Assembly: GCF_014647875.1 (NCBI RefSeq)
Contig: NZ_BMQA01000009.1
Coordinates: 268,245 to 332,244 of the forward strand
Direction of reading: 5' to 3'
DNA length: 64,000 bases
DNA from: Streptomyces brasiliensis
Lineage (GTDB): Bacteria > Actinomycetota > Actinomycetes > Streptomycetales > Streptomycetaceae
Shown: in pieces, positions 32,990 through 41,246 of the stretch
Numbering within the stretch: the stretch's first letter is position 1
Layout of the letters: each line of letters opens with the position of its first letter
Made by a program: the position numbers and the translations under genes
The notes under the pieces: generated by a model
Databases searched by the model: none
What the model was told of the DNA's origin: nothing
The model's input: the letters and a program-made list of their open reading frames with translations, nothing else

Positions 32990-33751
32990 ATGAACACGCT
33001 GCACGGCATGAGCACCAGCGCAGTGATCACGCGCCTGCACGACGTCACCAGGAGTTCCGAGAAGTCCGGCGCTGATGGGGGTTCCGCCCGCGGGAGCGTG
33101 TTCGAGCGTGGGGGAGGTCGGGGGTGCGCTCGCGGCACCGGGCGTCAGCACGCCACGTACATGACGGTGGTCGACGCTCTTCCAGGGGGAAGCGCGTACA
33201 GGGAGGACACGGGGGAGCGCCGTTCGCTGACGGAGGCCGAGTTCACCGCTTACGTCCAGGAGCGCCGCGCCTCCCTGTACGCAACCGCCTACCACCTGAC
33301 CGGCGACCGCTTCGAGGCCGAGGACCTGCTGCAGAGCGCGCTGTTCTCGACGTACAGGGCGTGGGACCGCATCAGCGACAAGGCGGCCGTCGGCGGGTAC
33401 CTCCGCCGCACCATGACGAACCTGCACATCAGCGCCTGGCGGCGCCGCAAGCTCAACGAGTACCCGACCGAGGAACTTCCGGAGACGCCCGGCGACACGG
33501 ACGCGATGCGCGGCACCGAACTGCGCGCGGTCCTGTGGCAGGCGCTGGCCCGGCTGCCCGAACTCCAGCGCACCATGCTGGTCCTGCGCTACTACGAGGG
33601 CCGTACGGACCCGGAGATCGCGGACATCCTCGGTATCAGTGTCGGCACGGTGAAGTCCAGCATCTGGCGCTCGCTGCGCCGGCTGCGCGAGGACGAGGTC
33701 CTCAGCTTCGGCCGTGACGAGGAGGACGCCTTCGGCGAACTCGTCGCCTGA
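32990..33751 (+). CDS. sigQ: ECF sigma factor SigQ
   Basis: The 253-residue product from ATG 32990 has GGGGGG upstream. Residues 1-75 are not conserved in ECF factors; residues about 84-240 are: LYATAYHLTGDRFEAEDLLQ (region 2), VGGYLRRTMTNLHISAWRRR, and region 4 LPELQRTMLVLRYYEGRTDPEIADILGISVGTVKS. This is the SigE-family pattern of actinobacteria (TIGR02983-like). SigQ is the target of AfsQ1 and feeds back on secondary metabolism in S. coelicolor. A G-rich repeat-like stretch (33074-33115) codes part of the N-terminal extension; translation from ATG 33161 would skip it. No adjacent anti-sigma gene. Confidence 0.9.
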   Translation: MNTLHGMSTSAVITRLHDVTRSSEKSGADGGSARGSVFERGGGRGCARGTGRQHATYMTVVDALPGGSAYREDTGERRSLTEAEFTAYVQERRASLYATAYHLTGDRFEAEDLLQSALFSTYRAWDRISDKAAVGGYLRRTMTNLHISAWRRRKLNEYPTEELPETPGDTDAMRGTELRAVLWQALARLPELQRTMLVLRYYEGRTDPEIADILGISVGTVKSSIWRSLRRLREDEVLSFGRDEEDAFGELVA

Positions 33752-33858
33752 GGGCTGGGGGGAGACCCGGAGGAACAACGGGGGAGTGCGGGGTCCGGGG
33801 GGACCGACGGGGGACCGCACGGGGGAGCTTCGCCACGGGGGAAACGGGGCGGAGCGCG

Positions 33859-33899
33859 GAACGGGACTGGAGGGCCGGGGGGTCCGTCCAGTCCCGTTC
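33859..33899. terminator. Terminator hairpin between sigQ and uridine-kinase-like gene
   Basis: GAACGGGACTGGA (33859-33871) pairs perfectly with TCCAGTCCCGTTC (33887-33899) around 15 nt. It lies between convergent genes and may serve both. The G-rich stretch 33752-33858 before it has no other recognisable feature. Confidence 0.8.
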
Positions 33900-33916
33900 T
33901 CGTGCGTGTGCGGCGC

Positions 33917-34558
33917 CTACGCCGGCGTCTGCGTCCTGCGGTGCCCCTGCCGACCCACCGCAGCCCCAGCGAGCCGGCCCAGCGCCTCGTCCAGGTCGCA
34001 GGGATGTGCGCCCAGCGACACCTGGCGGGCGACGATCGACCGCTCCGCGCGCATCAGCCGCCAGCCGCGACGCAGCAGGAACGGCACCGACTTGCGGCCC
34101 TCCTTCAGGTCGCGCAGGAAGCGGCGCCGGAAGGTGGTGACCGGGCCGCGGCTCAGACACAGCGCGTCGGCCAGCACACCGAGTTCACGGCAGCGCGTCA
34201 CGATCTCGGCGGCGAAGATGCCCTCCGCGACGAACAGCGGCGTACGCCCGATGTGCAGCGTCTCCTCGCCGGTGCGGGCGCTCAGTGCGATGTCGTACAC
34301 CGGCACGGGCGTCGACCCCGTGGCACACAGCCGGGTGATGGCCTCGACCGCGACGTCCGCGTCCCAGGACGCGGGATGGTCCCAGTCGATGTCCGAATTC
34401 CCCGCCACCAGCGGCAGCGTCGGGTCGTCGCCCTCCTTGTAGAAGTCGTCGAGACGCAGGACGGGCAGCCCGCAACGGGCGGCGACGAGTGACTTGCCCG
34501 AGCCCGAGGGGCCGCACAGCAGTACGACACGGGCGGGGGACGGGGGATGAAGGCTCAC
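33917..34558 (-). CDS. Uridine-kinase-like P-loop NTPase
   Basis: The 213-residue product from GTG 34558 has Walker A VVLLCGPSGSGKS near residue 20, a short strand VLRLDDFYKEGDDPTLP with the DDFY motif of uridine/phosphoribulokinase-type kinases, DWDHPASWD, and PLFVAEGIFA. It lacks the usual upstream domain and is similar in length to uridine kinases. It should phosphorylate a nucleoside or similar alcohol with ATP; location near nucleoside salvage genes fits but is not proof. No clear Shine-Dalgarno. Convergent with sigQ. Confidence 0.75.
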   Translation of the reverse strand: MSLHPPSPARVVLLCGPSGSGKSLVAARCGLPVLRLDDFYKEGDDPTLPLVAGNSDIDWDHPASWDADVAVEAITRLCATGSTPVPVYDIALSARTGEETLHIGRTPLFVAEGIFAAEIVTRCRELGVLADALCLSRGPVTTFRRRFLRDLKEGRKSVPFLLRRGWRLMRAERSIVARQVSLGAHPCDLDEALGRLAGAAVGRQGHRRTQTPA

Positions 34559-34685
34559 GGAACACCAGTTTGACGCATGGTGCGCCTCGTGCCGACCCCG
34601 CGGGTCGGCTTTGGAGCGCGCGTCACACCTCAACTACCCTTCGTGTCGTCACAATCACCCTGCGCACCAGAAGGTGGCACCACCA

Positions 34686-35090
34686 ATGGCCCGACACGCG
34701 TCCCCTGTCAACTCCACTGCCCGGCGCGCCCTGTTCGCCCTCGCTACCGCCGGAGCGGCCCTGGGCGCGGGCGCGGCGACGGCCTCCGCGGCGGACGCGG
34801 GCCCGCTCGTCGACGTGCCCCCCCGCTCCGCCTCGCTCGGCGACGTCGATCCACTGGCGGGCCTGCAGGCCGTCAACGGCTCGCTGCCGTACGCGACGGA
34901 CGCGCTCCGGTCCCTCAAGCCGAACCCGCTCGCGGGCACGGGCGTCGACCCCCTCGACAACGGCATCGGCACCCAGGTCGCCGACTTCAAGCCGGTGACG
35001 TCCCGGGCGCTGACCGCTCCGATCGCCGAGGCCCAGTCGCTGGGCGGCCTGCCCGTGGTCGGGCCGCTCCTCGGAACGCTGGGCCACTGA
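34686..35090 (+). CDS. Small secreted protein, Ala-rich
   Basis: The 134-residue product from ATG 34686 has GAAGGTG about 10 nt upstream. The N-terminus MARHASPVNSTARRALFALATAG with ATASAADA is a Sec signal with a signal peptidase I site near residue 37. The mature part contains DPLAGLQAVNGSLP, DALRSLKPNPLAG and ends SLGGLPVVGPLLGTLGH, with no Cys and no recognisable domain. It is of a type frequent in Streptomyces secretomes. A degenerate copy of the dispersed 3' repeat follows (35120-35165). Function unknown. Confidence 0.75.
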   Translation: MARHASPVNSTARRALFALATAGAALGAGAATASAADAGPLVDVPPRSASLGDVDPLAGLQAVNGSLPYATDALRSLKPNPLAGTGVDPLDNGIGTQVADFKPVTSRALTAPIAEAQSLGGLPVVGPLLGTLGH

Positions 35091-35204
35091 AGCGCCCCGC
35101 GGAGGCGCGGGACCAGGGTCGATATGCGGCTCCGCCGCGCGGGCGCGACCAGCCGCACACGACCCGCAGCCGGCGGAAGACGGCAGTTCCCCGCCGAGCC
35201 CCCG

Positions 35205-36113
35205 TCAGTAAGAAGAACCCGACGCGCCCAGGGAACCCGTCGGGTGCCACACCGTCTTCGTCTCCAGGAACGCGGTCATCCGCTCGGTGCCCGGAGTCGC
35301 CGACCAGTTGTCCACAGCCTGTGGACGAAGGGTGCGCTTCAGATTGTCGGCCGCCGAAATCTCCAGCTCCTTCGCCAGCACCTCGCCCGCGCCCGCGAGA
35401 TCGATCGCGTTGACGTCCTGGTGCGCGGCCAGCGGCGCCGCGATCTCCGCCGTACGGCCGGACAGGACGTTGACGACACCGCCGGGCAGGTCGGAGGTGG
35501 CCAGCACCTCGCCCAGGGAGAGGGCGGGGAGCGGGGACCGCTCGGACGCCACGACCACGGCCGTGTTGCCCGTCGCGATCACCGGGGCGATCACCGAGAC
35601 CAGGCCGAGGAACGACGACTCCTGGGGGGCCAGGACCGCGACCACGCCCGTCGGCTCGGGCGAGGAGAGGTTGAAGAACGGGCCCGCGACCGGGTTCCCG
35701 CCCCCCACGACCTGGGCGATCTTGTCCGTCCAGCCCGCGTACCAGACCCAGCGGTCGATCGCCGCGTCGACCTGGGCGGCGGCCTTGGACTTGGACAGGC
35801 CTTCCGCGTCGGCCACTTCGCGCACGAACTGCTCGCGACGGCCCTCGAGCATCTCCGCGATGCGGTAGAGGATCTGCCCCCGGTTGTACGCCGTTGCGCC
35901 AGACCAGCCGCCGAACGCCTTGCGTGCGGCCACCACCGCGTCACGGGCGTCCTTACGGGAGGAGAGGGGCGCGTTCGCCAGCCACTTGCCCTTCGAGTCC
36001 GTCACCTCGTACACCCGGCCGCTCTCGGAACGCGGGAACTTGCCGCCCACGTACAGCTTGTAGGTCTTGAAGACGGAAAGTCGCTCGTCGATCTTCTCGG
36101 ACTTGTCAGACAT
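35205..36113 (-). CDS. Short aldehyde-dehydrogenase-like protein without catalytic domain part
   Basis: The 302-residue product starts at ATG 36113, overlapping the upstream ALDH gene by 8 bp. It keeps an ALDH N-terminal (coenzyme-domain) half up to NVLSGRTAEIAAPLAAHQDVNAIDLAG, then jumps to a C-terminal ETKTVWHPTG element. The middle part that carries the catalytic Cys and Glu is absent, and the whole protein has no Cys. Full ALDHs are about 480 residues. A paired intact-plus-incomplete ALDH recalls the two-domain ALDH16 family, so a structural or regulatory partner of the upstream enzyme is likely. It is not a recent wreck: the frame is clean and coupled. Confidence 0.75.
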   Translation of the reverse strand: MSDKSEKIDERLSVFKTYKLYVGGKFPRSESGRVYEVTDSKGKWLANAPLSSRKDARDAVVAARKAFGGWSGATAYNRGQILYRIAEMLEGRREQFVREVADAEGLSKSKAAAQVDAAIDRWVWYAGWTDKIAQVVGGGNPVAGPFFNLSSPEPTGVVAVLAPQESSFLGLVSVIAPVIATGNTAVVVASERSPLPALSLGEVLATSDLPGGVVNVLSGRTAEIAAPLAAHQDVNAIDLAGAGEVLAKELEISAADNLKRTLRPQAVDNWSATPGTERMTAFLETKTVWHPTGSLGASGSSY

Positions 36114-37542
36114 CGAGGTACGCCTCCAGGCCGTGGCGGCCGCCCTCGCGGCCGAAGCCCGACTCCTTGTAGCCGCCGAAGGGCGAGGTCGGGTCGAACT
36201 TGTTGAACGTGTTGGACCAGACGACACCGGCGCGCAGCTTGTTCGCGACGGCGAGGATCCGCGACCCCTTCTCCGTCCAGATGCCCGCCGACAGGCCGTA
36301 CTGCGTGTTGTTGGCCTTGGCGACGGCCTCCTCCGGGGTGCGGAAGGTCAGCACCGACAGCACCGGGCCGAAGATCTCGTCGCGGGCGATGGCGTGAGCC
36401 TGGGTGACGTTCGTGAACAGCGTCGGCGCGAACCAGTAGCCGGAGGAGGGGAGTTCGCAGGCGGGGGACCAGCGCTCGGCACCCTCCGCCTCGCCCTGGT
36501 CGGCGAGCGCGGTGATCCGGGCCAGCTGCTCGGCGGAGTTGATCGCGCCGATGTCGGTGTTCTTGTCGAGCGGGTCGCCCAGGCGAAGGGTGGCGACCCG
36601 GCGCTTGAGGGAGTCGAGCAGCTCGTCCTGGATCGACTCCTGCACCAGCAGCCGGGAGCCCGCGCAGCAGACCTGGCCCTGGTTGAAGAAGATGCCGGTG
36701 ACGATGCCCTCGACGGCCTGGTCGACGGGGGCGTCGTCGAAGACGATGTTGGCGCCCTTGCCGCCCAGTTCGAGCGTGAGCTTCTTGCGCGTGCCGGCCA
36801 CGGTCCGCGCGATCTCCTTGCCCACGGCCGTCGAGCCCGTGAACGCGACCTTGTTCACGTCCGGGTGCGCGACGAGCGCGGCGCCCGTGTCGCCGTACCC
36901 GGGAAGGATGTTGACGACGCCCTTGGGCAGGCCCGCCTGACGGCAGATGTCCGCGAAGAACAGGGCGGACAGGGGCGTGGTCTCGGCGGGCTTGAGGACG
37001 ACCGTGTTGCCGGTCGCCAGCGCCGGGGCGATCTTCCAGGCCAGCATCAGGAGCGGGAAGTTCCAGGGGATGACCTGGCCCGCGACGCCGAGCGGACGCG
37101 GGCTCGCGCCGAAGCCGGCGTGGTCGAGCTTGTCGGCCCAGCCCGCGTAGTAGAAGAAGTGCGCGGCGACCAGGGGGAGGTCCGCATCGCGGGTCTCCTT
37201 GATCGGCTTGCCGTTGTCCAGCGTCTCCAGAACGGCCAGCTCACGGCTGCGCTCCTGGATGATGCGGGCGATGCGGAACAGGTACTTGGCGCGCTCGGAG
37301 CCGGGCAGCGCCGACCACTTCTCGAAGGCCTTGCGGGCCGCCTTCACGGCGCGGTCCACGTCCTCGGCGCCGGCCTGGGCGACCTCGGACAGCACCTCCT
37401 CCGTGCTGGGGGAGACCGTCTTGAAGACCTTGCCGTCGGCCGCCTCGGTGAACTCGCCGTCGATGAACAGGCCGTAGGACGGAGCGATGTCGACGATCGA
37501 GCGGGACTCGGGCGCCGGTGCGTACTCGAATACGGAAGCCAT
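36106..37542 (-). CDS. Aldehyde dehydrogenase (full-length)
   Basis: The 478-residue product from ATG 37542 has PWNFPLLM, KPAETTP, the NAD site GSTAVGK, catalytic Glu258 in ELGGKG, nucleophile in NQGQVCCAGSR (Cys292/Cys293) and EIFGPVL. It oxidises an aldehyde to an acid with NAD(P). It lies 5 bp after deoC on the same strand; deoC releases acetaldehyde from deoxyribose-5-phosphate, so acetaldehyde is the natural candidate substrate. The operon ends with the incomplete ALDH homologue. Sequence style is near the N-terminal domain of ALDH16. Confidence 0.9.
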   Translation of the reverse strand: MASVFEYAPAPESRSIVDIAPSYGLFIDGEFTEAADGKVFKTVSPSTEEVLSEVAQAGAEDVDRAVKAARKAFEKWSALPGSERAKYLFRIARIIQERSRELAVLETLDNGKPIKETRDADLPLVAAHFFYYAGWADKLDHAGFGASPRPLGVAGQVIPWNFPLLMLAWKIAPALATGNTVVLKPAETTPLSALFFADICRQAGLPKGVVNILPGYGDTGAALVAHPDVNKVAFTGSTAVGKEIARTVAGTRKKLTLELGGKGANIVFDDAPVDQAVEGIVTGIFFNQGQVCCAGSRLLVQESIQDELLDSLKRRVATLRLGDPLDKNTDIGAINSAEQLARITALADQGEAEGAERWSPACELPSSGYWFAPTLFTNVTQAHAIARDEIFGPVLSVLTFRTPEEAVAKANNTQYGLSAGIWTEKGSRILAVANKLRAGVVWSNTFNKFDPTSPFGGYKESGFGREGGRHGLEAYLDV

Positions 37543-37547
37543 GATGA

Positions 37548-38501
37548 TCAGTCCACCGTCACGTAGTCGGGGCCGGAGTAGCGGCCGGTGGCCAGCTTCT
37601 GGCGCTGCATCAGCAGGTCGTTCAGGAGCGAGGAGGCGCCGAAGCGGAACCAGTGGTTGTCCAGCCAGTCCTCGCCCGCGGTCTCGTTGACGAGCACCAG
37701 GAACTTGATCGCGTCCTTGCTCGTCCGGATGCCGCCGGCCGGCTTCACGCCGACCTGGACGCCGGTCTGCGCGCGGAAGTCGCGCACGGCCTCCAGCATG
37801 AGGAGGGTGTTGGCGGGCGTCGCGTTGACGGCGACCTTGCCGGTGGAGGTCTTGATGAAGTCCGCGCCGGCGAGCATGCCGAGCCAGGAGGCGCGCCGGA
37901 TGTTGTCGTACGTCGACAGCTCGCCGGTCTCGAAGATCACCTTGAGGCGGGCGCCGCCGCAGGCCTCCTTCACGGCGGTGATCTCGTCGTACACCTTGAG
38001 GTACCTGCCCGCGAGGAACGCCCCGCGGTCGATGACCATGTCGATCTCGTCGGCGCCCGCGGCCACGGCCTCGCGCACGTCGGCCAGTTTCACGTCGAGC
38101 GCGGTGCGGCCGGCCGGGAAGGCGGTGGCGACGGAGGCGACCTTCACGTCGGAACCGGCGACGGCCTCCTTCGCGACGGTCACCATGTCGGGGTAGACAC
38201 AGACGGCCGCGGTCATGGGGGTCGTACGGTCCGTCGGGTCCGGGTGGACCGCCTTGGCGCCGAGCGCCCGGACCTTGCCCGGGGTGTCCGCGCCTTCCAG
38301 CGTCGTCAGGTCGACCATCGAGATGGCGAGGTCGATGGCGTACGCCTTCGCGGTGGTCTTGATGGAACGGGTGCCGAGCGAGGCGGCGCGCGCCTCCAGG
38401 CCGACCGCGTCGACGCCGGGCAGCCCGTGGAGGAAGCGGCGCAGCGTGCTGTCGGACGCGGTGACGTCTGAGAGCGAGTGTGCGGGTGCAGTGGTGGGCA
38501 T
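37548..38501 (-). CDS. deoC: Deoxyribose-phosphate aldolase
   Basis: The 317-residue product from ATG 38501 (GTG 38507 also possible) is a DeoC TIM barrel: VDLTTLEGADTPGKV, AVCVYPDMV, VASVATAFPAG, GADEIDMVIDRGAFL, the Schiff-base Lys in DFIKTSTGK and KPAGGIRT. It is longer than the 220-260 residues of E. coli-type DeoC because of N- and C-terminal extensions, as usual in actinobacteria. It cleaves deoxyribose-5-phosphate to glyceraldehyde-3-phosphate and acetaldehyde. First gene of an operon with two ALDH genes, under a perfect operator 20 bp upstream. Confidence 0.93.
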   Translation of the reverse strand: MPTTAPAHSLSDVTASDSTLRRFLHGLPGVDAVGLEARAASLGTRSIKTTAKAYAIDLAISMVDLTTLEGADTPGKVRALGAKAVHPDPTDRTTPMTAAVCVYPDMVTVAKEAVAGSDVKVASVATAFPAGRTALDVKLADVREAVAAGADEIDMVIDRGAFLAGRYLKVYDEITAVKEACGGARLKVIFETGELSTYDNIRRASWLGMLAGADFIKTSTGKVAVNATPANTLLMLEAVRDFRAQTGVQVGVKPAGGIRTSKDAIKFLVLVNETAGEDWLDNHWFRFGASSLLNDLLMQRQKLATGRYSGPDYVTVD

Positions 38502-38520
38502 GGTCACCAGGCGAGCATAT

Positions 38521-38532
38521 CTACGCGCGTAG
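38521..38532. promoter_or_regulatory. Perfect CTACGCGCGTAG palindrome upstream of deoC
   Basis: The palindrome begins 20 bp upstream of the deoC ATG. On the minus strand TAGATA at its downstream edge could be the -10 box, so the site overlaps the likely promoter. It is identical to the sites at 15534, 27076 and 60416. A degenerate dispersed repeat lies further upstream (38605-38650); the rest of 38533-38748 is featureless. Confidence 0.75.
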
Positions 38533-38748
38533 CGGCTGTACAGCCCCGGGACCGGTTCTCGGGCGGCGCCGGGGAGCCGGCCGACCTCAGGGGTGCGAGG
38601 AACGGCGCGACCAGCCGGACACGGCCCGCACGCGTACACAGGGGAGCCCCCCACGGTGTTCGGGCGGTCCTTCACGGCGCTGAGCTGTTCCCCACAGCGG
38701 TCTGGGCGACTCGGCCGGGCGCCGCAGGCATACGGCAGAATCGGCAGC

Positions 38749-39474
38749 ATGACGACGCCCGACCACCAGTCACCCTCGCCCCAGCCCCCGGCGCCCTCCG
38801 TCCGGGACCGGATCTATCGATCGCCCGCCGGGCTCGCGGGCGGCGTGCTGCTGCTCGTCATCATTCTGTGGCTGGGCATCGACGCGCTGGTCAAGGGGCA
38901 CGGGCGTACGCCGTGGCTGGCGCTGGCCGGCCTGATCCTCGTCGTGCCGCTCGTGATCGCGTTCACCCTGCGCCCCGCCGTCTTCTCCGGCGACGCCCGG
39001 CTGCGTGTCCGCAACCCGTTCCGCGTGGTCACGCTGCCCTGGGGTGAGATCGTCTCGCTGCGTTCCGGGTACTCCAACGAGGTCGTCACCAAGTCCGGCG
39101 CCAAGTACCAGCTGTGGGCGGTGCCCGTGTCGCTGCGGGCCCGTAAGAGGGCCGCGCACCGGGCGGCCCGGGCGGAGGCCGCGGCACGGGGCGAGGCGGC
39201 CGGTCGTGGCGGACGCCGGTCGGGCGGGTTCGGCGGGTTCGGCAGCGGCGGGCTGGGGGGCTTCGGGGGTTTCGGCGGCGCGCGCGACGCCGGTGACACC
39301 GGGCCGATCCGGGCCGAGACCGACAAGGTGATGGACGACCTGCGCGAGACCCTGGCGCGCCGGGAGCACGAGGGGCCGGCCCAGGGCGAGGTCACGGTCC
39401 GCTGGGCCTACGAGATCGTGGCGCCGGTGGTGGCGGGGGCGGTTCTGCTGGCGATTCTGTTCGCGGTGGGGTGA
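38749..39474 (+). CDS. Membrane protein with PH-like domain
   Basis: The 241-residue product from ATG 38749 has a Pro-rich leader, two membrane helices (GGVLLLVIILWLGI and LALAGLILVVPLVIAF), a cytoplasmic bacterial PH-like segment (RVRNPFRVVTLPWGEIVSLRSGYSNEVVTKSGAKYQLWAVP), a Gly/Phe-rich spacer of about 25 residues, and a C-terminal helix. It matches the bPH_6 membrane family common in actinobacteria. Function unknown; PH-like domains there may bind envelope lipids or partners. It stands alone, divergent from deoC. Confidence 0.75.
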   Translation: MTTPDHQSPSPQPPAPSVRDRIYRSPAGLAGGVLLLVIILWLGIDALVKGHGRTPWLALAGLILVVPLVIAFTLRPAVFSGDARLRVRNPFRVVTLPWGEIVSLRSGYSNEVVTKSGAKYQLWAVPVSLRARKRAAHRAARAEAAARGEAAGRGGRRSGGFGGFGSGGLGGFGGFGGARDAGDTGPIRAETDKVMDDLRETLARREHEGPAQGEVTVRWAYEIVAPVVAGAVLLAILFAVG

Positions 39475-39595
39475 GGGGCCAGGGGCGGACGGCCGTCCCC
39501 CGGGTCGCCTTGGTGCGGCTGGGCCCCGTGAGTCTTCGTGCGTCTCCGAGCGCATGCCCACGGGCGCCGACGGTGAGCGCTTTCTTCCCGTCTTT

Positions 39596-39617
39596 CCTAG
39601 GGGTTACCTAGGGGATA
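39596..39617. repeat. 11-bp tandem direct repeat upstream of gene at 39753
   Basis: CCTAGGGGTTA is followed immediately by CCTAGGGGATA, matching in 9 of 11 positions. It lies 136 bp before the next gene. Eleven-base tandem repeats are bound by PhoP- or AfsR-like regulators in Streptomyces, but these bases do not fit the usual PHO box. The remaining parts of 39475-39752 hold no other recognisable feature. Confidence 0.45.
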
Positions 39618-39752
39618 CTTCGACGTGAAGCATGGCTTCGACGGCCACTTTTGTCCGCGCGCTGTCACGAATGTCTCAGTAGATTGCTCCTGCCGCCCCG
39701 TACTGCCGTACCTGCGGGTTTTACTCTTCGAAGGGGTGGCGGGGGTGGGGAA

Positions 39753-40145
39753 ATGGACCGTTCCAGCGCGACGGGAAGACCTGCCGCCACGGCGGGGATC
39801 AGGTGCCAGGTCGACATCGATGTCGACGGCAGATTCGGCTGGCGCCTGGTGGCGATCAACGGGCGGTCGGTGGCGGTGTCGCTGACTTCGTACGACACGC
39901 ACGCGCGGTGTCGTACCGCGTTCCACCGGCTGTGCAGCGGCCACGCCGACATGGGCGGCGGCATCCAGCACAGCTCCGAGGGAGGCGGCTGGGTGTGGGT
40001 GCTCTGGGATACCGCGGGCCGGCACCTGGCCCGATCGGCGCGTACGTACGAACGCCACGCCACGTGCCGCTCCGCATACGGGCGGTTCCGCGCACTGTTA
40101 CCCGAACTGGCCACGGCGGGAACTGAGTTATGGGCGCAGACCTGA
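39753..40145 (+). CDS. Tandem YegP/DUF1508-like small protein with two TTA codons
   Basis: The 130-residue product starts at ATG 39753 after a G-rich Shine-Dalgarno. It consists of two similar halves: DIDVDGRFGWRLVAINGRSVAV..SYDTHARCRTAFHRLC and GWVWVLWDTAGRHLARSARTYERHATCRSAYGRF. Each has the W-x-L-x-x-x-G-R core of YegP-type (DUF1508) domains and a conserved H-x-x-C-R-x-A/F element. TTA codons at 40098 and 40128 make translation dependent on the bldA tRNA, which suggests developmental timing. A paralogue with a TTA codon lies at 41745, across a secreted-protein gene. The fold call is tentative. Confidence 0.65.
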   Translation: MDRSSATGRPAATAGIRCQVDIDVDGRFGWRLVAINGRSVAVSLTSYDTHARCRTAFHRLCSGHADMGGGIQHSSEGGGWVWVLWDTAGRHLARSARTYERHATCRSAYGRFRALLPELATAGTELWAQT

Positions 40146-40432
40146 GCTTCGAGACATGCGGGAAGCCGCACCCGGGGCCGGCCCCCGTACCGGTCCTGCC
40201 AGTGCTCGGTGGAGCCGGCGCTTGTTCGCGGCTGTGATGCCCGAAGTGGCGGAACACCGGAAAACATCGCACGAGAAAAGGAGCAGCACATCACGGCCGA
40301 ATCCCGTGTGGCTGTAATCGTGTTTATTTTCGCTGCTGGAAATCCTCTAAGAAATCCTTCTCTGGTCGGGTGAATTCATCGCGAATTTGTCCGTAGGGAA
40401 CACCCTCGCCGGGCCGCCGAAGGAGAAACGTA

Positions 40433-40468
40433 CGGCGCCGGGCACCCTGTGCGGGGTCCCCGGCGCCG
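40433..40468. terminator. Terminator hairpin downstream of secreted protein gene
   Basis: CGGCGCCGGG (40433-40442) pairs with CCCGGCGCCG (40459-40468); inner bases ACCC/GGGT extend the stem. It lies 14 bp beyond the stop at 40482. The AT-richer stretch 40300-40400 to its left has no gene I can support. Confidence 0.7.
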
Positions 40469-40481
40469 CTTGGCTCAGGGC

Positions 40482-41246
40482 TCAGCGCACGTCGATGAAG
40501 TCGCCCGCCGACACCGCGGCGGCGGTGTCGGCCGTGCCTGCGTAGGCCCAGCGGTAGGAGCCGTCGGAGGTCGCCAGGACGGTGGTGGAGACGGTGCCGT
40601 CCGCAGCGGTCCGGACGGTCTTGACGGTGGTGTAGGTGTCGCAGCCCTCCTCGCGGAACTGCAGTTCCACGGGCCGTCCGGCCTCGGCACCGGTGTACGT
40701 GCCGGTCGCCCAGTCGGCGTGCCGCACGCCGCCCGTGACGGTGATGGTCCTGCCCCAAGCCACCCGTTCGGGCGTGGCGTCGGCGGTGATCCGGGTGTCG
40801 CGCTGCACGGCGACGGTGGCGGCGCTGTCCAGGAACTCCGCGTCGCTGTCGGAGGCGATCGCGTAGGCGCTGACGGACCAGGTCCCGGCCGACGCGTCGT
40901 CGGCCGGGACGGTGCCGGGCTCGAGTGTGAAGGTCAGTGTGCAGGTGCTGGTGGCGTCGGTCGTCGGCCCGCAGGCCGACGTCGAGGACACGGTGGCGTC
41001 CGGGGCGCTGTAGGGGCCGTGGTACAGGGTGGCGTTGATCGCGTCGAAACCGGCCGGGTCGGTCGCCGTGACCTCGACGGTGACGGTTCTTTCGGTGGTG
41101 CCGAGGACGATGGGCCGATCGCCGTTGACGACCACGCCGGTGATCTCGGTGTCACCGAACTTCTCGTCCGCGTGAGCGGCGGGAATGGCGAGAGCGGACA
41201 GGGCCAGGACGCCGATCGCAGCGGCGACGGCAGAGAGTGTGCGCAT
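40482..41246 (-). CDS. Secreted beta-sandwich protein, unknown function
   Basis: The 254-residue product from ATG 41246 has a Sec signal (MRTLSAVAAAIGVLALSALA) with cleavage near AHADE. The mature part is strand-rich with two Ig-like stretches, one including CGPTTDATSTCTLTFTLEPG and a second RITADATPERVAWGRTITVTGGVRHADW, ending in YRWAYAGTADTAAAVSAGDFIDVR. Cys pairs may form disulphides. I do not recognise a named family. It is on the minus strand between the two TTA-containing paralogues and next to the Pst-like cluster, whose surface proteins also have Ig-like domains. Role unknown. Confidence 0.75.
   Translation of the reverse strand: MRTLSAVAAAIGVLALSALAIPAAHADEKFGDTEITGVVVNGDRPIVLGTTERTVTVEVTATDPAGFDAINATLYHGPYSAPDATVSSTSACGPTTDATSTCTLTFTLEPGTVPADDASAGTWSVSAYAIASDSDAEFLDSAATVAVQRDTRITADATPERVAWGRTITVTGGVRHADWATGTYTGAEAGRPVELQFREEGCDTYTTVKTVRTAADGTVSTTVLATSDGSYRWAYAGTADTAAAVSAGDFIDVR

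Noticed and set aside
28417..35090. The two small secreted proteins (28417 and 34686) as paralogues
   Set aside because: Both are Ala-rich with signal peptides and GLP/GLPV elements near the end, but I see no real alignment beyond composition.
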